Below are positions 9,076-19,154 of a stretch of 48,044 bases of DNA, in pieces. The stretch is from CAVQRC01 sp963715045. GTDB taxonomy: Bacteria; Planctomycetota; Planctomycetia; Pirellulales; Lacipirellulaceae. A model generated the notes under the pieces. It was not told where the DNA came from and searched no databases. It worked only from the letters and a program-made list of their open reading frames with translations. The stretch covers positions 1-48,044 of the forward strand of contig CAVQRC010000033.1 in NCBI GenBank assembly GCA_963715045.1, in the 5' to 3' direction. Both the position numbers and the translations under genes were made by a program. Positions within the stretch are counted from its first letter, which is position 1; the number at the start of each line of letters is the position of its first letter.

Positions 9076-10141
9076 ATGAGCGGCCCTCCGATCAATCGAC
9101 GAGCGTTTGTAACCGCGGCCACCGCGGTACGAACCGCAGCGGTACTTGGTACACAGGCCCGGCAAACCGTAGCCGATGACGCTATATCAATGCCCATGAC
9201 ACCTGCTGAATTTCGCGACAAGCTGCTTGAATGCCTGGGCGGACCCTGGCCCGAACCGTGTCCGCTGCAGCCCCAGCTCCGCAATACCATCCAGCAGGAC
9301 GGCTACCGCATCGAATCGATCACCTACGAGGTCGAACCGGACGATCGCGTGCCCGCCCTGCTGTTGATTCCCGCTGGCGTGGATGCCGACCATCCCGCGC
9401 CCGCGATTGCCGTCTGGCATCAGCATGCCGGCCAGTGGCATCTCGGCAAGAGCGAGCCGGCCGGACTGGCCGGCAATCCGATGCACCACACGGGCGTGGC
9501 CCTGGCGAGGGAAGGCTACGTGGTCCTTTGTCCCGACGCGTTGTGCTTCGAAGAACGTCAGCATGAGCAGCTTGAGAATGGCGAGTTCGAGCGGTTTGAG
9601 TTCCTTCGCTACGTCGTCGACGGCAGATGCATGGCCTGGAAGAACATCCTCGACATGCGGCGGGCGATCGACCTGTTGTGCAGTCGTCCGGAGGTGCAGG
9701 CCGATCGGATTGGCTGTTACGGGCATTCGATGGGATCGACTCACACCTGGCTGGTGGGACCCTGGGAACCGCGGCTCAAGGCACTCGTCGGCAATTGCTG
9801 CCTGCCGACTTACGAAGGCATCCACAACCATCACCTGCTGCATTGCTTCCCGAACTTCATTCCGGGCATTCATCGCTACGGCGATCATCCCGAAATCGCG
9901 GCCCTGATCGCGCCTCGGGCATTGCATCTCAATCTCGGTGAGACCGACCACGGCAGCCCGATCGAGGAGGCTCGTGCAGGATGCGGCGGATTGCGAAGTC
10001 CTACGCCCAGCAAGACGCGACCGAGCAGTTCAGCTACTTCATCGAGCCGGCCACGGGACATGTCCTGTCGCCTGAAATGTGGAACCGCACCCGCACGTTC
10101 TTCGCCAGGCATCTCGGCACGCGTCCGATCCCGGAACATAA
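9076..10141 (+). CDS. Tat-exported alpha/beta-hydrolase (dienelactone hydrolase/acetyl-esterase type, frameshifted)
   Basis: The start at 9076 gives MSGPPINRRAFVTAATAV, a likely twin-arginine signal. The body is an alpha/beta-hydrolase: VPALLLIPAG, AIAVWHQHAGQWHLGKSE, GYVVLCPDALCFEER, a nucleophile elbow GCYGHSMGS (Ser in G-x-S-x-G form), and ALIAPRALHLNLGETDHGSP near the acid residue. This is the planctomycete family often called acetylxylan esterase or dienelactone hydrolase; the substrate cannot be told. The frame drops one base near 9980 (GGATGCGG where GGAATGCGG would restore the frame), giving the tail MRRIAKSYAQQDATEQFSYFIEPATGHVLSPEMW with the likely catalytic His in GHVLSPEMW. The end at 10141 assumes a further shift near 10116 and gives HASDPGT then TAA; otherwise the frame runs on without a stop into the next gene's antisense. 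Confidence 0.65.
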
Positions 10142-10255
10142 ATACCCCTGGGGTGGCTGCGCAAAACTGATCTTCCCAACCAAACGAGATCCAGGGGTGC
10201 AGGAAACACGTTGGCCAGCACGCTTCCGATCCCGGAACCTAAATACCCCTGGGGT
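10117..10255. repeat. Direct repeat pair at the end of the hydrolase gene
   Basis: A 38-base unit beginning GCACGCG/TTCCGATCCCGG and ending ATACCCCTGGGGT occurs at 10117-10154 and 10218-10255, with only two mismatches. Both copies contain the same potential gene end, HASDPGT followed by TAA. Between them CCAGGGGT (about 10191-10198) is an inverted copy of the ACCCCTGG part, so the stretch can also form a hairpin. It may be a duplicated gene end or a small dispersed repeat. Confidence 0.7.
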
Positions 10256-10298
10256 CTTTTTGGAGGTCTGGGGATTCTGCGGCGGGTGGGAGGTGGTG

Positions 10299-11735
10299 CT
10301 AGGCCAGGATCTCGCGGACGACGTTTCCTTTAACGTCGGTCAATCGGTGGTGCCGCCCCTGGTACTTGAACGTCAGCTTTTCGTGGTTGATGCCCAGGCA
10401 GTGCAGGATCGTCGCCTGCAGGTCGTGCACGTGTACTCCGTTCTCGACGACGTTGTAAGAGTAGTCGTCGGTCCGGCCGTAAGACATCCCTGCCCGCACA
10501 CCGCCACCCGCCAGCCAGATCGAAAAGCACCGTGGATGGTGGTCGCGACCATAGTCGTCGTGCGTCAATGTGCCCTGAGCATAGACGGTGCGGCCGAACT
10601 CGCCGGCCCAGATCACGAGCGTTTCGTCGAGCATGCCGCGTTGCTTCAGATCGGTGATCAATGCGGCGGCCGGCTGATCCGTTTCGCGGCACAAAACGGC
10701 GATCTCCTGCGGCAGTTTACCGTGCTGATCCCAGCCGCGGTGATAGAGCTGGATGAATCGCACGCCACGCTCGGCCAACCGCCGCGCGAGCAGACAGTTG
10801 CGGGCGAAAGTTCCCGGCTCGCGTACCTCGGGGCCGTAGAGATCGAGCGTCCCCTCGGTCTCGTCAGACAAGTCGGTCAACTCTGGGATCGACGCCTGCA
10901 TCCTGAATGCCAGCTCGTACTGGGCAATGCGGGTACTGATTTCCGGATCACCGATTTCCTCTCGGGCGAGCTCGTTGAGTTGTCCGATGCCATCGAGGAT
11001 CTCGCGTCGCAGCGAGCGATCGATCCCGGGCGGATCGGAGAGGTACAGGACCGGGTCACCGCCGCTGCGGAACTTGACTCCCTGATGGTGGGACGGGAGG
11101 AATCCATTCGTCCACAGCCGAGAAAGCAGTCCTTGAGGATTCGGCTTGCCCCGCGTCTGGGAAATCAAGACCGTGAACGTAGGCAGGTCGTCATTGGCGG
11201 AGCCCAAGCCGTAGCTGACCCAGGCGCCCATGCTGGCCCGGCCCGGCTGCTGGCTGCCCGTCTGCATCAGCGTGATTGCCGGATCGTGGTTGATGGCCTC
11301 GGTGTACATCGAGTTTACGACGCACAATTCATCGACGACCTTCGCCGTGTGTGGCAGCAGTGAACTCACCCAGGTGCCGCAGTCGCCGTACTGGCGGAAA
11401 GGAAACTTGCTCGGAGCGACCGGAAAGCTCTGCTGGTTGGCGGTCATGCCCGTGAGCCGTTGCCCCTGGCGAATCGAGTCCGGCAGTTCGGTGCCAAACC
11501 GGCTGGCAAGCTCCGGCTTGTAGTCGAATGTCTCCAGTTGCGAAGGGGCTCCGGACTGGAAGAGATAGATCACTCGTTTCGCGGTCGGGGCAAAATGCGT
11601 CTGGAGTTGCTCGGCGAACGTAGCGACCGCAGGCTGTCCCGCGGCTGACCGAGGCAACAGCGTTGCCAGCGCGGCCGTGCCGAGGCCCGTGGCGGATCGC
11701 CCGAAGAAGTGCCGGCGGGTCAACTGCTCATTCAT
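10299..11735 (-). CDS. DUF1501 family Tat-exported protein
   Basis: An intact protein of 478 residues. The N-terminus MNEQLTRRHFFGRSATGLGTAALATLL is a twin-arginine signal. The body matches the DUF1501 (sulfatase-like fold) family: AKRVIYLFQSGAPSQLETFD, MYTEAINHDPAITLMQTG, GRASMGAWVSYGLGSAN, LVIWAGEFGRTVYAQG, DDYGRDHHPRCFSIWLAGGGVRAG and a C-terminal HDLQATILHCLGINHEKLT. These genes are almost always paired with a DUF1549/DUF1553 gene in planctomycetes, as here, 32 bases upstream. The pair is thought to act outside the cytoplasm, possibly in polymer degradation, but no activity is proven. Confidence 0.92.
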   Translation of the reverse strand: MNEQLTRRHFFGRSATGLGTAALATLLPRSAAGQPAVATFAEQLQTHFAPTAKRVIYLFQSGAPSQLETFDYKPELASRFGTELPDSIRQGQRLTGMTANQQSFPVAPSKFPFRQYGDCGTWVSSLLPHTAKVVDELCVVNSMYTEAINHDPAITLMQTGSQQPGRASMGAWVSYGLGSANDDLPTFTVLISQTRGKPNPQGLLSRLWTNGFLPSHHQGVKFRSGGDPVLYLSDPPGIDRSLRREILDGIGQLNELAREEIGDPEISTRIAQYELAFRMQASIPELTDLSDETEGTLDLYGPEVREPGTFARNCLLARRLAERGVRFIQLYHRGWDQHGKLPQEIAVLCRETDQPAAALITDLKQRGMLDETLVIWAGEFGRTVYAQGTLTHDDYGRDHHPRCFSIWLAGGGVRAGMSYGRTDDYSYNVVENGVHVHDLQATILHCLGINHEKLTFKYQGRHHRLTDVKGNVVREILA

Positions 11736-11767
11736 GGGGTACTACCGGCCAATTGGCGGAGGGCGTT

Positions 11768-14186
11768 TCACTTCGTAATAAACTCGTCGAGGTTGAGCAG
11801 CATGTTGGCGACGGCCGTATAGCCGGCCAGTTCGGCGGGCTCGAGCCGGGGCAGGGGGGATTCGCCGACTCCAAGCAGTTCGGCTGGCGGCAGTCTCGTC
11901 GGCCAGGAACCTGCGGCGGCAGGTTGCGAGCGAATCGCTCAAGACTTCCAGTTCGGCAGCGGTCGGCGATCGGGCCGTGACGAGCCGAAAACCGAACGCA
12001 AGGCGCGTCCGACGTTTCGGGCCCGCCTTCGACGAGCATGCGTTCGGCCAGTTTCCGGGCCGCTTCCACGAACGTCGGATCATTCAAGAGGACGAGCGCC
12101 TGTAGCGGCGTGTTGGTGCGTGAGCGTTCAACCCGACAGAATTCCCGTTCAGGAGCGTCGAGCGTGTTGAGCGCGGGCGGCGGACATGTCCGCTTCCACC
12201 AGGTGTAAACACTTCGGCGGTAGAGATCGTTGCCGTGGCTCTGCACATACGGTCCGCCGCTGTAGGAGTCGTCGGCCACGGCAACTTCGACCCACAGTCC
12301 CTTTGGCTGGTAGGGTCGTACGCTCGGCCCGCCGAGTTCGTGCACGAGCAGCCCGCTCACGGCAAGCGCCGCATCGCGAATAACTTCGCCCTTGAGCCGG
12401 AACCGTGGTCCCCGCGCGAGCAGCCTGTTGTCGGGATCGAGTCGAAACGCTTCGCCAGAAATCTGCGACGATTGCCGGTACGTGGCCGACGTGACGATCA
12501 GTCGCAGGATGTGCTGCAGGTTCCACCCCGAGTCCACGAGCTCGATCGCGAGCCAGTCGAGCAATTCCGGGTGCGAAGGGGCCGCGCCCTGGGTACCGAA
12601 GTCTTCAGCGTCGTCACCAGACCCCGCCCGAAGATCTCAGCCCACAACCGGTTCACGATGACGCGGGCGGTGAGCGGGTGGTCCCTCGAGACCAGCCAAC
12701 GAGCGAACCCCAACCGGTCTAACGCGGCTTCGGCGGGCAATGCCGGAAACAACGCCGGCACCCCTGGTGCCACTTCTTCGCCCGGCTGATCGTACGCGCC
12801 CCGTGCGAGCACGAACGTCGCCCGAGGCTTCTCGAGATCCCGCATCACCATCGCGGTCGGAATGGCCGCGTTGAGTTGCGTCAGCTTTTCGGTGAGTGCC
12901 TGCTGTTGCTCCTGAAGCTGGCAGAACTCGACGTCGACCTTCTGCTGCTCTTCGGTCAGTTCCTGAGTGCGTTCGGCGATCCGTTGATCACACCGCGTCC
13001 CTTCGGCGGTCAGGTCGGCGAGTTGCCGGGCCTGTGCCTCACTGGGGAGCGGCATCACCGGGGGAGGATTACCGACGTGTTCCTTGTGGTAGCCCGACTC
13101 GGGCACCTGGTTGAAGAATGCCGAGAGCTGGTAGTACTCGCGTTGGGAGATCGGATCGAATTTGTGCTCGTGGCAGCGGGCGCATCGCACGGTCAGGGCC
13201 ATGAACACGGTCGCGGTCGTATCGACTCGATCGGCAACGTACTCCAGCCGGTACTCTTCATCGACGATCCCGCCCTCGGAAGTAACGTTGTGATTGCGAT
13301 TGAAGCCGGTGGCGACTTGTTGCTCGATCGTGGCATCAGGTATCAGGTCGCCCGCGAGCTGCTCGATCACGAACTGGTCGTACGGCATGTTCTGATTGAA
13401 GGCCCGGATGACCCAATCGCGATACGGCCAGTTGTATCGCGGCGTGTCGTTGTTGTAGCCGTTCGTATCGGCGTATCGGGCCGCGTCGAGCCACATCGTG
13501 GCCCAGTGTTCACCGTAGCGGGGCGAGCCGAGCAATTCTTCGACGTACCGCTCGTAGAAACCCGGCTCTCCGGCCGCCGCAACGTTGGCGAGATCGGGTG
13601 GCAGACCGTTCAGGTCGAACGCGACGCGGCGAACGAGCCGGTTCGCCGTCGCGGCCGGCGACGCGGCGAGTCCTTCACGCTCGAGCCGCTGGAGAATGAA
13701 GTAATCGATCCCGTTGCGGGGCCACTTCCGATTCGAGACAGCCGGCAGCGGGGGACGTGCGGGAGCGACGAAGGCCCAATGCGTTTCGTACTGGCCGCCT
13801 TCCGCGACCCACCGCGCGAGCAGGTCGATCTCGCCGGTGGTCAACCGCCGCGGCTGATCAGGCGGCGGCATCTGTTCGTCTTCGTCACCGCTGGTGATCC
13901 GCTGCAGTAGCTTGCTCGCCGCGACGTCGCCCGGCACGATCACCGCGGAGCCACCACGCGTGCCATCATCGCCCACGAAACGATCAAGCCGCAGATCTGC
14001 CTGCAGTGCCTGGGCATCAGGCCCATGACATTGAAAACACTTGTCGGCGAGGATTGGGCGGACGTCCCGACTGAACGAGACCTGCTCCGCCGCCGATGCT
14101 TTCGCGACGGTCAGCCCGACGCACGCCAGAACCACGCCGCCGAGGCCGATCGAAAGGACGTGGCAGAATCGCGCATGGTTTTCCAT
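11768..14186 (-). CDS. DUF1549/DUF1553 planctomycete cytochrome-domain protein (frameshifted)
   Basis: The start at 14186 (MENHARFCHVLSIG) opens a signal peptide cut near KASAAEQ. A PSCyt1-type haem motif CFQCHGPDAQALQADLRLD follows, then DUF1549 (NGIDYFILQRLEREGL, DLNGLPPDLANV, YGEHWATMWLDAARYADTNGYNND, FNQNMPYDQFVIEQLAGDLIP, CARCHEHKFDPISQREYY) and DUF1553 (VIVNRLWAEIFGRGLV, SHPELLDWLAIELVDSGWNLQHILRLIVTSATYRQS, TPLQALVLLNDPTFVEAARKLAERML). The gene is broken by one apparent base loss near 12600 (between GLVTT and EDFGTQG) and two +1 shifts near 12000 and 11880. The restored end is ANMLLNLDEFITK with TGA at 11768-11770. It forms an operon with the DUF1501 gene downstream. Reconstructed length is about 806 residues. 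Confidence 0.82.
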
Positions 14187-15026
14187 CGGTGCTTCGCTGC
14201 GGCGGCGGATGTTCAGAAACCGTCGATTATACCGGCATTTCATTGCCGGTCAGCGAACCTCCTGGGCGGGACCCGAAAATACACGTCTGGCTCACCTCAC
14301 CTGCATTGTCTGCGCGCCAGCGTGCATTCGGAGCCGCCACGCGGTAGGTTGCTAAGCGACTGATCCTCGACAACTGTCTCGACTAACCAGCGAGGCGGCG
14401 TGCGATGTGCGTCAGGTGCGGTTACGGTAAGTCGGTATGAGTCAGCGAATCAGGTTCACACGCTGCGATCAGTAGACGAGAAAGGTAAACGCGTGATGTT
14501 GCGTGTATAATCGGCAATGCTTCAAGGCAGCCACCGGCGATTCGTGTCGGTTCGCTGAAAGGCGTCAGCAGCACTGCTCTCTGCTGGCGTTGATGCTCCA
14601 GTCGACGATTGAGCCGCTGTCGTTCAGTATTGGCCACTTGGAGTTCCCAGCCCAAGTCGGTGAGATCAGGTATTCAAGTCTGGAGACGTCGCTCTCGGTA
14701 AGAGATCGCATGGTCGGTGCATTGTTGGCCTTGCCTTACGACAATCTGGCCAGCCTGGTTGATGTCAGCCACGTCTCGCGCCTGGCAGTGCACGAGGTCG
14801 GCGACGCCACGCCGGCGTGTAGCGGAACAGGTGACTGTTGCATAAACGCGGTAGAGCCGTGACTGATCCGCGTTGTTGATCGCGTACGCCACCGGTTCAG
14901 GGCACCGCGCTAGCCGCCGGCCTGGAGATGAACGCTAATCGGTGAGGATAACAACAATCTGCCGTATCGTTGACGTCGTAACCAGGTAAGTCGGCTGGAG
15001 CTTGGCGTGCCGCCAGCGACTTGGAC
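14187..15026. other. Gene-poor stretch with degenerate repeat units
   Basis: No intact gene is seen. On the minus strand, short segments coding for INQAGQIVV (near 14766), INNADQS (near 14885) and YDVNDTADC (near 14977) recur at about 90-130 base intervals. They continue the decayed dockerin-like array described at 15027-15524. The base composition is less GC-rich than the neighbouring genes. Confidence 0.4.
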
Positions 15027-15524
15027 TCATCGGCATCGGTGATACAAAAACGCCACCTGCATGCAAAGTGGAACGAAGTGCAACGACATCGCATGACTAT
15101 TGATCGTTGGGATAAACGCCGGCGTTGCTTCCAGGCCACAGATTGTGCATGGCATCGGTGGCGGATCCAGCGGAACGTCTTGCGTCTGAATCAGGGACAA
15201 CGGCAATCTGCCATTGTCGTTGATGGCTTTTGCCAGCATCGGTCCCGCGAGAGTTCCAGGTCTGCATGCTGGCGAAGGTTCACATCAACGCTCGTGACCG
15301 AGAACAGTCGGAATGACTGGAAGTTCACACGACTTCGCATGATTGTTGATGTCTGAGCGACGCTTGTATCTGTGTCGAGAAGCGTCCCAAGTAAAGACGA
15401 TGTAGGAAGTGGATGCGAGCAGTGTCCGCGGCTGCAAGTTTGAACGAGAGACGACGCTCTTGGCTTGAGTGCGGCGGAACCGCTTTCGAAGGGTGAAAGG
15501 GGATCGCTGTCGTAAACGCTTCAT
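15027..15524 (-). pseudogene. Remnant of an LEPR-type surface protein with dockerin-like repeats
   Basis: On the minus strand from 15524 the reading is MKRLRQRSPFTLRKRF, a basic leader, then SNLQPRTLLAS. This resembles the Leu-Glu-Pro-Arg-x-Leu-Leu-Ala motif found near the N-terminus of giant planctomycete surface proteins. Soon after comes SDINNHAKSCELPVIP and a stop at 15285. Further down are INDNGRLPLSLIQTQDVPLDPPP (in two parts: INDNGRLPLSL, then QDVPLDPPP) and TINSHAMSLHFVPL. These look like the VIN-x-IN and PP-YYDVN linkers of dockerin type I repeats, and the INN/DVN units recur at intervals of about 120-130 bases, the expected length of one such repeat. The frame is interrupted several times. 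I infer a surface-protein gene whose middle is lost and whose repeats have decayed. Confidence 0.45.
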
Positions 15525-16237
15525 GCTCGGTTTTCCTTCCGCGAATGTGCATGGGCTCTGGACGGAGAGTGGAGCTGCCGACGCACTGCGGGGTTCACCG
15601 CGTTGAGCAACACCTATGGACCGCGGTCAGCTGCAGCTAAATCCATTCAACAGAAGACTTTGCGACTATTACACTGGCTGGGGCGGGGGAATTCTCGATG
15701 TCCCCCAAATTCGCTGACATGGGGCCATTGGGTACTGAATTCCAGCGATAACGTCGCGTTCTGCATCTGCCCGAGTCAGGTCTCCCTGTAGGACCGCCGC
15801 CGACCGACTCGACTGGTCTCATAGAGGAAGATTCTGTTTCGTAGTCCCGGACCGCCAGAAAACGCGAACTCCTGCCCCAATCGACGGAATCTCAATCCGA
15901 CGCGCGCGTCAGCCCGGATCAGGCTGGCAGCACCGAAGCACTCGCTCGGGGGATTCTCTTGGGACGTGATCGGCCCCATGCCAGAACGACGAATGCTGAA
16001 AACGAAGTTGCTTCGTCATGGGGGTTTCGGTATTCCTTAGTCTTCGGTCATTAGGCCTTGGGTCACTGCAACCTCGGGCCGCATTCATTCGGAACAGATA
16101 GTTGACGCCTGCACGAGGCGGGCGTCGTACGCACGAAAAACCGCTCCCAAAACCACAGTGAGCGTGTTCTACGGCCGGGGAATTCGGTCGTTGCAGCTCA
16201 TTCTGGGATCGGATCAAAAACTCACCCGGCTGCCCGC
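15525..16237. other. Intergenic stretch with one copy of the TTAGTCATT-type repeat
   Basis: No gene is supported on either strand. The stretch contains the left copy (16011-16065) of the inverted repeat flanking the E2 gene. No promoter is obvious. Confidence 0.5.
16011..16065. repeat. TTAGTCATT-type intergenic repeat, left copy
   Basis: About 55 bases containing GGGGTTTCGGTATTCCTTAG and TCGGTCATTAGGCCTTGGG. Its reverse complement matches 17602-17656 over nearly the whole length (shared AAGGCCTAATGAC, CTAAGGAAT, CCGAAA, ATGAC). The two copies therefore flank the E2 gene as inverted repeats. Confidence 0.75.
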
Positions 16238-17608
16238 ATGCCCATCCCGATTCACGTACCGCGCCTTGGTTGGACCATGGACGAGGGCACGCTCAGCGAG
16301 TGGCTGAAGCGCGACGGCGAATTCGTCAGGGAAGGGGAAGCCTTGTTCGAGCTCGAAAGCGACAAGGCGACCCAGGAGGTGGAATCCTTTGACTCGGGCG
16401 TGCTCCGCCTGCTACCCGATGCCCCTCAGCCAGGGGACAGCGTGCGGGTAGGACAGTTGCTGGGATATCTGTGTGCCGCAGATGAAGCGTTGCCGACAGG
16501 GGAGGCGATCGGCGCGAAACCGGAATCGATAGCATCTCACCAGGTTGTGGGAGCACAGGATTCGCCGCAGATTGAACGCGGGGGCGATCGCAAAACGGGT
16601 GACCCGTTGTCACCGGATCTTGCGAGCGAAGTCGCGCAGCGGAATGCCGCGGTACCGGGCTCCGCTGCGGGACTACGGTCGGGAGTGAGCCCTCGGGCTG
16701 CGCGGCTGGCCGCGGAACTCAGTGTGAATCTGGCAGCGGTGGTCGGTACGGGCCGCAACGGGCGAATACGCGAGCACGATGTCCGCCTGATGGCCGCCCA
16801 GCAGAGCGGGATCCAGGCGGGCGGCATCGATTTCGGCGACGTCGACTCCGAACGGCCTCCGTCAAGCATGGGCGGGAGCGGGTCTGCCGGCGATCGACAC
16901 CCACGTACCGCAGCCACCAGGACCACCAGTCTACGTCGCAAGATCGCCGCGCGCGTGCTCGCGGCCAGCCAGCAGACCGCGCATGTGACGCTCACCGCCA
17001 GGGTCGACGCCACGAGCCTCGTGGACTTCCGCGAACAGTTTCGTACGCGGGACGATGGCTCGGCGAACCTGGTTCCCAGATTCGGCGATCTGTTCATCAA
17101 ACTTTCGGCGGCGGCTTTGCTGCGGCACCAGGCGGTGCTGCAACAGTGGACCGATGCCGGCATCGTGATTCCCGAGGGCATCCACATCGCAATCGCGATC
17201 GACACGCCGGCAGGCCTGCTGGCCCCCGTGTTGCGTAACGTTCCCACCTTGCCGCTTGCCGAAATCACGCGGCAGGTTGGCGATTTCGCCCGCCGGGCCA
17301 CTCAGCGGCAGCTCATTCCTGAAGAGCTGCGTGACGGGACGTTCACAGTGACCAACCTGGGTCGCTATCGCGTCGACACGTTCACGCCGATCCTCAACGC
17401 GCCGCAGACCGCCATTCTCGGCGTCGGGCAAATCGTCCGGGAGCCGGCCGTTGTGGGCGAATCAGTCGCGATCCGCAGCCGTGTTTCACTCAACCTCACG
17501 TTCGATCATCGCGTCGTGGATGGCGCCACGGCCGCCGACTTCCTCACGACCCTGGGGAATTTCGTCGAACGCCCCGCGCCGTGGCTGGTTTCCTGGGGCA
17601 ATGACTAA
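16238..17608 (+). CDS. 2-oxo acid dehydrogenase E2 (dihydrolipoyl acyltransferase)
   Basis: An intact protein of 456 residues. Residues 1-80 are a lipoyl domain with the lysine to be lipoylated in ELESDKATQEVES. A linker leads to a peripheral subunit-binding domain (VSPRAARLAAELSVNLAAVVGTGRNGRIREHDV, in parts). The C-terminal catalytic domain has RRKIAARVLAASQQTAHVTL, FTVTNLGRYRVDTFTPILNA and the active-site motif DHRVVDGATAADFL. E2 carries acyl groups from the decarboxylase E1 to coenzyme A. No E1 or E3 gene is in the window, so it is an orphan copy or its partners lie elsewhere. The acyl substrate (pyruvate, acetoin or branched-chain acids) cannot be told. The start has no clear ribosome binding site. 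Confidence 0.9.
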   Translation: MPIPIHVPRLGWTMDEGTLSEWLKRDGEFVREGEALFELESDKATQEVESFDSGVLRLLPDAPQPGDSVRVGQLLGYLCAADEALPTGEAIGAKPESIASHQVVGAQDSPQIERGGDRKTGDPLSPDLASEVAQRNAAVPGSAAGLRSGVSPRAARLAAELSVNLAAVVGTGRNGRIREHDVRLMAAQQSGIQAGGIDFGDVDSERPPSSMGGSGSAGDRHPRTAATRTTSLRRKIAARVLAASQQTAHVTLTARVDATSLVDFREQFRTRDDGSANLVPRFGDLFIKLSAAALLRHQAVLQQWTDAGIVIPEGIHIAIAIDTPAGLLAPVLRNVPTLPLAEITRQVGDFARRATQRQLIPEELRDGTFTVTNLGRYRVDTFTPILNAPQTAILGVGQIVREPAVVGESVAIRSRVSLNLTFDHRVVDGATAADFLTTLGNFVERPAPWLVSWGND

Positions 17609-17725
17609 GGCCTAATGACTAACGTCTAAGGAATGCCGAAATCCCAATGACCGAAGTAAAACCTGTCTTGGACATTGGTCAAAGTTGTTTTGGACATTAG
17701 GCTTTGAGCATTAGTTAGTCGTTAG
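17602..17725. repeat. TGACTAAGG-type intergenic repeat, right copy and extension
   Basis: Bases 17602-17656 are the inverted partner of 16011-16065. They are followed to about 17725 by looser copies of the same words (GACATTGGTCAAAG, GGACATTAGGC, GCATTAGTTAGTCGTTAGTT). The stop of the E2 gene lies inside the repeat, so the repeat overlaps its last codons. Confidence 0.7.
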
Positions 17726-17756
17726 TTACTTGTCATTTGCCGCCTGCCCTCGCTTG

Positions 17757-19150
17757 ATGAATGCACCAAAGCTGGTCCCCGTCGCGATTCTGCTCGCATT
17801 GCTGAGCCGCGTTGTCTGGGCGGACGAACACTCGGCAAGCTCACCGAGGGCCCGTCGCACCGGGCCACCCAATATCGTGTTGATCATTTCCGACGATCAG
17901 GGTTGGACCGACTACGGCGTTCATGGGCCATCCGGTCATCGAGACGCCGCATCTCGATCGACTGGCGGCCCAGAGTGTCTTGTTCCGCCGAGGCTACGTG
18001 CCAACCTCATTGTGCCGGCCGTCATTGATGACGCTGGTGACCGGGCACTACGCCCATACGCACGGCGTGACCGGCAACGATCCCTCGCCGAGAGCTGCCC
18101 GGCAGGAATCCGCAGAGTATCGCGCGCTTCGAGCAAAGCTGATCTCGCATCTCGATCGTTTTGACACGCTTCCGGAATTGCTCGCAGAGCGGGGATACGT
18201 TTCTCACCAGAGCGGAAAGTGGTGGGAAGGAGGCTTTCGCCATGGAGGCTTCACGCACGGCATGACCCGCGGCTTTCCCGAGCCGGGCGGACGTCACGGT
18301 GACGACGGCCTGGACATCGGCCGCAAGGGACTGGCGGCGATTGAGGAATTCGTAGACGCCGCTACGGCAGCCGACCAGCCATTCTTTCTGTGGTACGCCC
18401 CGTTCCTGCCGCATACGCCGCACAATCCGCCGGAGCGGTTGCTGGCAAAGTATCAGGCACCCGATCGACCAGACACGATCGCCCGATACGATGCGATGTG
18501 CACGTGGTTCGACGAAACCTGCGGGCAACTGCTGGGCCTGCTCGAAGCAAGGAAACTTCGCGAGCACACCTTGGTCGTCTACGTCACCGACAACGGCTGG
18601 ATTCAGGATCCCGAGCGAGGCGGTTACGCGGCGCGGTCCAAACAGACGCCATACGAAGGAGGCGTCCGCACGCCGATCCTGTTCTCCTGGCCGGGCCGCC
18701 TGACCCCGTGCGACAGACCGGAACTCGTGAGCAGCATCGACCTCGTGCCGACAATCCTCGCGGCCGCCGGTGCCCGTCAGCCCGCCGAGTCTGCCGGGGC
18801 TCAATCTGTGGGAGAATCTGACATCCGGAGCCCCCATCGAACGCGACACGATCTTCGGCGAGGGCTTCGCCCACGACATCGCCGACATCGACGATCCGCA
18901 GAAGTCGCTGCTCTACCGCTGGTGCATCGAGGGAAAGTGGAAGCTGATTCTGACCTACGACGGTGAAGTCAACCGCTACGCATCGTCGCATCCTCGGATC
19001 GAACGCGGCCCGCAACTGTTCGATCTCGAAAGCGATCCCCACGAGTTGACCAACGCAGCGGCTCTCCACCCGGATGTCGTCGGGCGACTCGCGAAACGTA
19101 TCGCCGACTGGTACCCCGCACCTCGCCCCGGCGACGACAAGGCCGAATGA
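17757..19150 (+). CDS. Exported sulfatase (type I family, frameshifted)
   Basis: The ATG at 17757 opens a Sec signal peptide (MNAPKLVPVAILLALLSRVV, cut near WADE). Sulfatase motifs follow: NIVLIISDDQGWTDYG (metal-binding Asp pair), GHPVIETPHLDRLA, the nucleophile region SLCRPSLMTLVTGHYAHTHG, QSGKWWEGG, PFFLWYAPFLPHTPHNPP, VVYVTDNGW and a C-terminal FDLESDPHELTN. The nucleophile motif reads C-R-P-S-L rather than the usual C-x-P/S-x-R, so maturation by formylglycine-generating enzyme is uncertain. Two +1 shifts interrupt it, one near 17920 (removing a G restores DYG-FMGHPVIETP) and one near 18776 (AAGA-SPPSLPGLNL). Reconstructed length is about 463 residues. Substrate unknown. Confidence 0.83.
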
Positions 19151-19154
19151 CGCG

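Noticed and set aside
9981..11363. Long plus-strand frame continuing from the hydrolase into the DUF1501 region
   Set aside because: Beyond about 10141 it is the antisense of the DUF1501 gene and no longer looks like a hydrolase.
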